Origin: Ruminococcus sp.
Lineage (GTDB): Bacteria; Bacillota; Clostridia; Oscillospirales; Ruminococcaceae
Direction of reading: 5' to 3'
Length of the DNA stretch: 64,000 bases
NCBI GenBank assembly: GCA_019420505.1
Contig: JAHZHC010000027.1
Coordinates: forward strand, 120,484 to 184,483
A program made the translations under genes and the position numbers. Below, piece by piece: positions 61,669 through 64,000 of this stretch. Numbering within the stretch: position 1 is the first letter of the stretch; every line of letters begins with the position of its first letter. The notes under the pieces were generated by a model. That model did not search any database, was not told the DNA's origin, and was given only the letters and a program-made list of their open reading frames with translations.

Positions 61669-64000
61669 ATGAAAAAACTGATTTCAGGGTTAATTATATT
61701 AATTATGTGTATGACCGGAGTTTTGTCAGGATTATTTGCGGCTGCTGCAAATCAGACAGGAAAGGTTACTGCTGACGCTTTGAATGTGCGTTCCGGAGCA
61801 GGAACTTCATACAGGATCATTGGAACGGTATATTATGGAAACAAGGTTACTATAACGGGAACGTCGTATGATTCCTCGGGTGCTAAGTGGTACAGGATCG
61901 CATATTCTTCAAGTACCGGATATGTTTCGGCGGCTTACATAACTATTACAAGTTCATCATCGTCATCGGATACTGGAACTACTGATGCAAGCTTTGAGGC
62001 ATATATGAAGGAACAGGGTTTTCCTGAAAGCTACAAACCAAAGCTAAGACAGCTTCATAAACAGCATCCTAAATGGATTTTTAAAGCTCAGAAGCTGGGT
62101 ATAGACTGGTATGAGGCATTGAATGAGGAGCTTGTTCTGGGACGTAATCTTGTTCACCTTGATTCTCTTGATTCATGGAAGTCTATGGAGAAGGGTGCAT
62201 ATAATTTTTCGGGGAACTATTGGATAGGACAGGACGGATATTATTGGGTCCCTGCATCCAAGCAGATTATAAGCTATTATATGGATCCGAGAAATTTTCT
62301 TGATGATACATACATATTCATGTTTGAAAATTTGTCATATAATCCATCGGTGCATACGATCAGCGGTGTAAAGGCAATTCTTGCAGACACTTTTATGAAA
62401 GGAAGCTTTACAGCACCTGACACAAAGAAAACTTATTCATATGCACAAACCTTTATGGACGCTGCTGCTAAATCGGGAGTTTCGCCTTATCATCTTGCTT
62501 CAAGATGCAGAAATGAACAAGGTGTAAACGGAGCACCTCAGTCGCTGGGAACTGTAAAGGGATATGAAAACTATTTTAACTTTTTTGATATAAACGCTTA
62601 CGCAACATCAACTATGACGGCTGCTGAGATGGGATGTAAATATGCAAAGACAACTAATCCTACATATCTTCTTCCGTGGACGAATCAATATAAATCCATT
62701 GTTGGCGGTTCAATATTTTTAGGCAACGGATATATAACAAAAGAACAGGATACTCTTTATCTGCAGAAATTTGATATGGTAGACGGCGGAAACGGCTATT
62801 ATTATCATCAGTATATGACCTGTATTTTCGGACAGGCCAATGAAGCTGCGATGATGAAAAATGCATATACATCTGCTATTTTAAATTCTGCACTTGAATT
62901 TAAAATTCCGGTATATGATAATATGCCGTCATCGATTTATCCAAAGCCTACAAGCAGCGGAAACAACAATAATTTGTTGAAATCATTGTCTATAAGCGGT
63001 TATAAGCTGGATCAGACTTTTGATAAATACACTATGTCCTATACTGCAACAATAGAGGATGATGTCACTTCAGTTAAGATCAATGCACCTGTTATTGACA
63101 GCGGTGCAAAGGTCAGCGGTGCAGGAACGGTTTCTTTATCTGACGGAAAAAACACTGTGAAAATTAAAGTTACAGCTCCAAGCGGAGAGGTAAGGACTTA
63201 TACAATTATCATTACAAAGAAACCGGGAAATTATCCTGCCTCAGTCACCGGCTTCAAAGCCACAGCGGATATAAACAGTGTGAAGCTTACATGGAATAAA
63301 GTAAGCGGAGCAGAGGGATATGTTGTATACCGGTATGACACAGCCAAGAAATCATTTGTCAGGGTAACCAAAACAGCAAGCAATGTGAATACATATACGG
63401 TAACAAAGCTTGCGGAGGGAACAGAGCATAAATTTGCAATACGTGCATACAAAACAGTAAACGGAAAAGAAGTTCTGAGCAAAACATATCCAACAGTAAC
63501 TGCAAATACATATCTTCCTGTTGTTACAAGCTTCAAAGCCACAGCGGATATAAACAGTGTAAAGCTTACATGGAATAAGGTAAGCGGAGCAGAGGGATAT
63601 GTGGTATACTGGTATGACACAGCAAAGAAATCATTTGTCAGGGTAACCAAAACAGCAAGCAATGTAAATACATATACGGTAACAAAGCTTGCGGAGGGAA
63701 CAGAGCATAAATTTGCAATACGTGCATACAAAACAGTAAACGGAAAAGAAGTTCTGAGCAAAACATATCCAACAGTAACTGCAAATACATATCTTCCTGT
63801 TGTTACAAGCTTCAAAGCCACAGCGGATATAAACAGTGTAAAGCTTACATGGAATAAGGTAAGCGGAGCAGAGGGATATGTGGTATACTGGTATGACACA
63901 GCAAAGAAATCATTTGTCAGGGTAACCAAAACAGCAAGCAATGTAAATACATATACGGTAACAAAGCTTGCGGAGGGAACAGAGCATAAATTTGCAATAC
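61669..64000 (+). CDS. Secreted SH3b-glucosaminidase protein with fibronectin-III repeats (3' end outside window)
   Basis: ATG 61669 follows AAAGAGGTGCAAA. The frame is open to the window end (777 codons). There is a signal peptide (MKKLISGLIILIMCMTG, cleavage near 26), a bacterial SH3 domain (about 30-95, ALNVRSGAGTSYRIIG) and a Ser linker. A glucosaminidase-like domain (about 120-420) contains SGVSPYHLASRCRNEQG (probable catalytic Glu near 284) and YENYFNFFDINAY. Next come a cadherin-like beta domain (about 430-510, LKSLSISGYKLDQ) and fibronectin-III repeats from about residue 528. It should bind and cut peptidoglycan outside the cell. The three repeats are almost identical in DNA; the C-terminus is not visible. 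Confidence 0.88.
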   Translation, partial: MKKLISGLIILIMCMTGVLSGLFAAAANQTGKVTADALNVRSGAGTSYRIIGTVYYGNKVTITGTSYDSSGAKWYRIAYSSSTGYVSAAYITITSSSSSSDTGTTDASFEAYMKEQGFPESYKPKLRQLHKQHPKWIFKAQKLGIDWYEALNEELVLGRNLVHLDSLDSWKSMEKGAYNFSGNYWIGQDGYYWVPASKQIISYYMDPRNFLDDTYIFMFENLSYNPSVHTISGVKAILADTFMKGSFTAPDTKKTYSYAQTFMDAAAKSGVSPYHLASRCRNEQGVNGAPQSLGTVKGYENYFNFFDINAYATSTMTAAEMGCKYAKTTNPTYLLPWTNQYKSIVGGSIFLGNGYITKEQDTLYLQKFDMVDGGNGYYYHQYMTCIFGQANEAAMMKNAYTSAILNSALEFKIPVYDNMPSSIYPKPTSSGNNNNLLKSLSISGYKLDQTFDKYTMSYTATIEDDVTSVKINAPVIDSGAKVSGAGTVSLSDGKNTVKIKVTAPSGEVRTYTIIITKKPGNYPASVTGFKATADINSVKLTWNKVSGAEGYVVYRYDTAKKSFVRVTKTASNVNTYTVTKLAEGTEHKFAIRAYKTVNGKEVLSKTYPTVTANTYLPVVTSFKATADINSVKLTWNKVSGAEGYVVYWYDTAKKSFVRVTKTASNVNTYTVTKLAEGTEHKFAIRAYKTVNGKEVLSKTYPTVTANTYLPVVTSFKATADINSVKLTWNKVSGAEGYVVYWYDTAKKSFVRVTKTASNVNTYTVTKLAEGTEHKFAI
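63250..64000 (+). repeat. Tandem 279-bp (93-residue) fibronectin-III repeats, at least 2.7 copies
   Basis: Three copies start at GCTTCAAAGCCACAGCGGAT near 63251, 63530 and 63809 with an exact 279-bp period; the third is cut by the window end. Copies two and three are almost identical at DNA level; copy one differs at a few bases (for example YVVYRYD against YVVYWYD). This near-identity points to recent duplication. Confidence 0.92.

Noticed and set aside
63231..63941. Long minus-strand open frame (236 codons)
   Set aside because: It is the antisense of the fibronectin-III repeats; its length comes from the repeated sequence, with no ribosome site or plausible protein.
1..64000. CRISPR array, rRNA operon or complete insertion sequence
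   Set aside because: No regularly spaced repeat array, rRNA sequence or transposase gene was seen.

Overview
The window looks like chromosomal DNA from a low-GC, anaerobic, Gram-positive gut or rumen bacterium of the Clostridia, most likely Ruminococcus/Oscillospiraceae-like. The support is indirect but consistent: the Firmicutes gene order Asp23-nusB-xseA-xseB-ispA-dxs-tlyA-(nadK)-argR-recN, a threonine-type T-box leader ahead of thrS, RNase Y, a SpoIIQ-like sporulation peptidase, strong sigma-A promoters, A/T-rich AAAGGAG ribosome sites, and a very large secreted mannanase with Ser/Asp linkers. The species cannot be named from the sequence alone.

Layout. (1) 1-2871: right end of an integrated defence island. 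It holds the C-terminal part of a FokI-type type IIS endonuclease, a decayed vsr (very-short-patch repair endonuclease) gene, and a GHKL (MORC/MutL-like) ATPase fused to a PD-(D/E)XK nuclease. It ends at a 51-bp 3' fragment of tRNA-Leu(UAG), which I read as an attachment-site duplication. (2) 2872-9000: accessory genes: AraC and MerR regulators, a uracil-glycosylase-like protein, a 264-bp hairpin-rich element between exact 30-bp direct repeats, and a flavodoxin-cupin-carboxymuconolactone decarboxylase operon. (3) 9221-14726: a single-gene unit for a 1754-residue secreted GH5-type mannanase with a second, GH113-like C-terminal domain. (4) 14777-18948: a minus-strand cluster of one small exported protein, two paralogous lipoproteins and a membrane-anchored propeller-like protein, all of unknown function. 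(5) 19275-21402: tRNA-Arg(CCG) and metG. (6) 21554-38155: a long plus-strand housekeeping run covering transcription, DNA repair, isoprenoids, NADP, arginine control, dTMP synthesis, folate and cell wall. (7) 38189-46806: a sugar-phosphate transferase behind a palindromic operator, paaK, cysK, the T-box/thrS operon, rny and an AGCS symporter remnant. (8) 46819-53858: rsmE, a candidate C-rich-loop small RNA, and a membrane glycosylation operon (GT2 and YfhO). (9) 53930-64000: a dispersed repeat, a Ca2+-type P-ATPase, ptsI, lipoproteins, spoIIQ, and the start of a secreted SH3b/glucosaminidase protein with near-identical 279-bp fibronectin-III repeats, open at the right edge.

The genes work together in several visible units. 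ThyX and Tmk make and phosphorylate dTMP. XseA and XseB form exonuclease VII. IspA and Dxs belong to the MEP/isoprenoid route. The GT2 and YfhO proteins probably decorate an envelope polymer. The most unusual part is the restriction island at the left edge. It combines a FokI-like nuclease, Vsr and a GHKL-nuclease fusion, the kind of neighbourhood in which bacterial MORC-like ATPases have been described.
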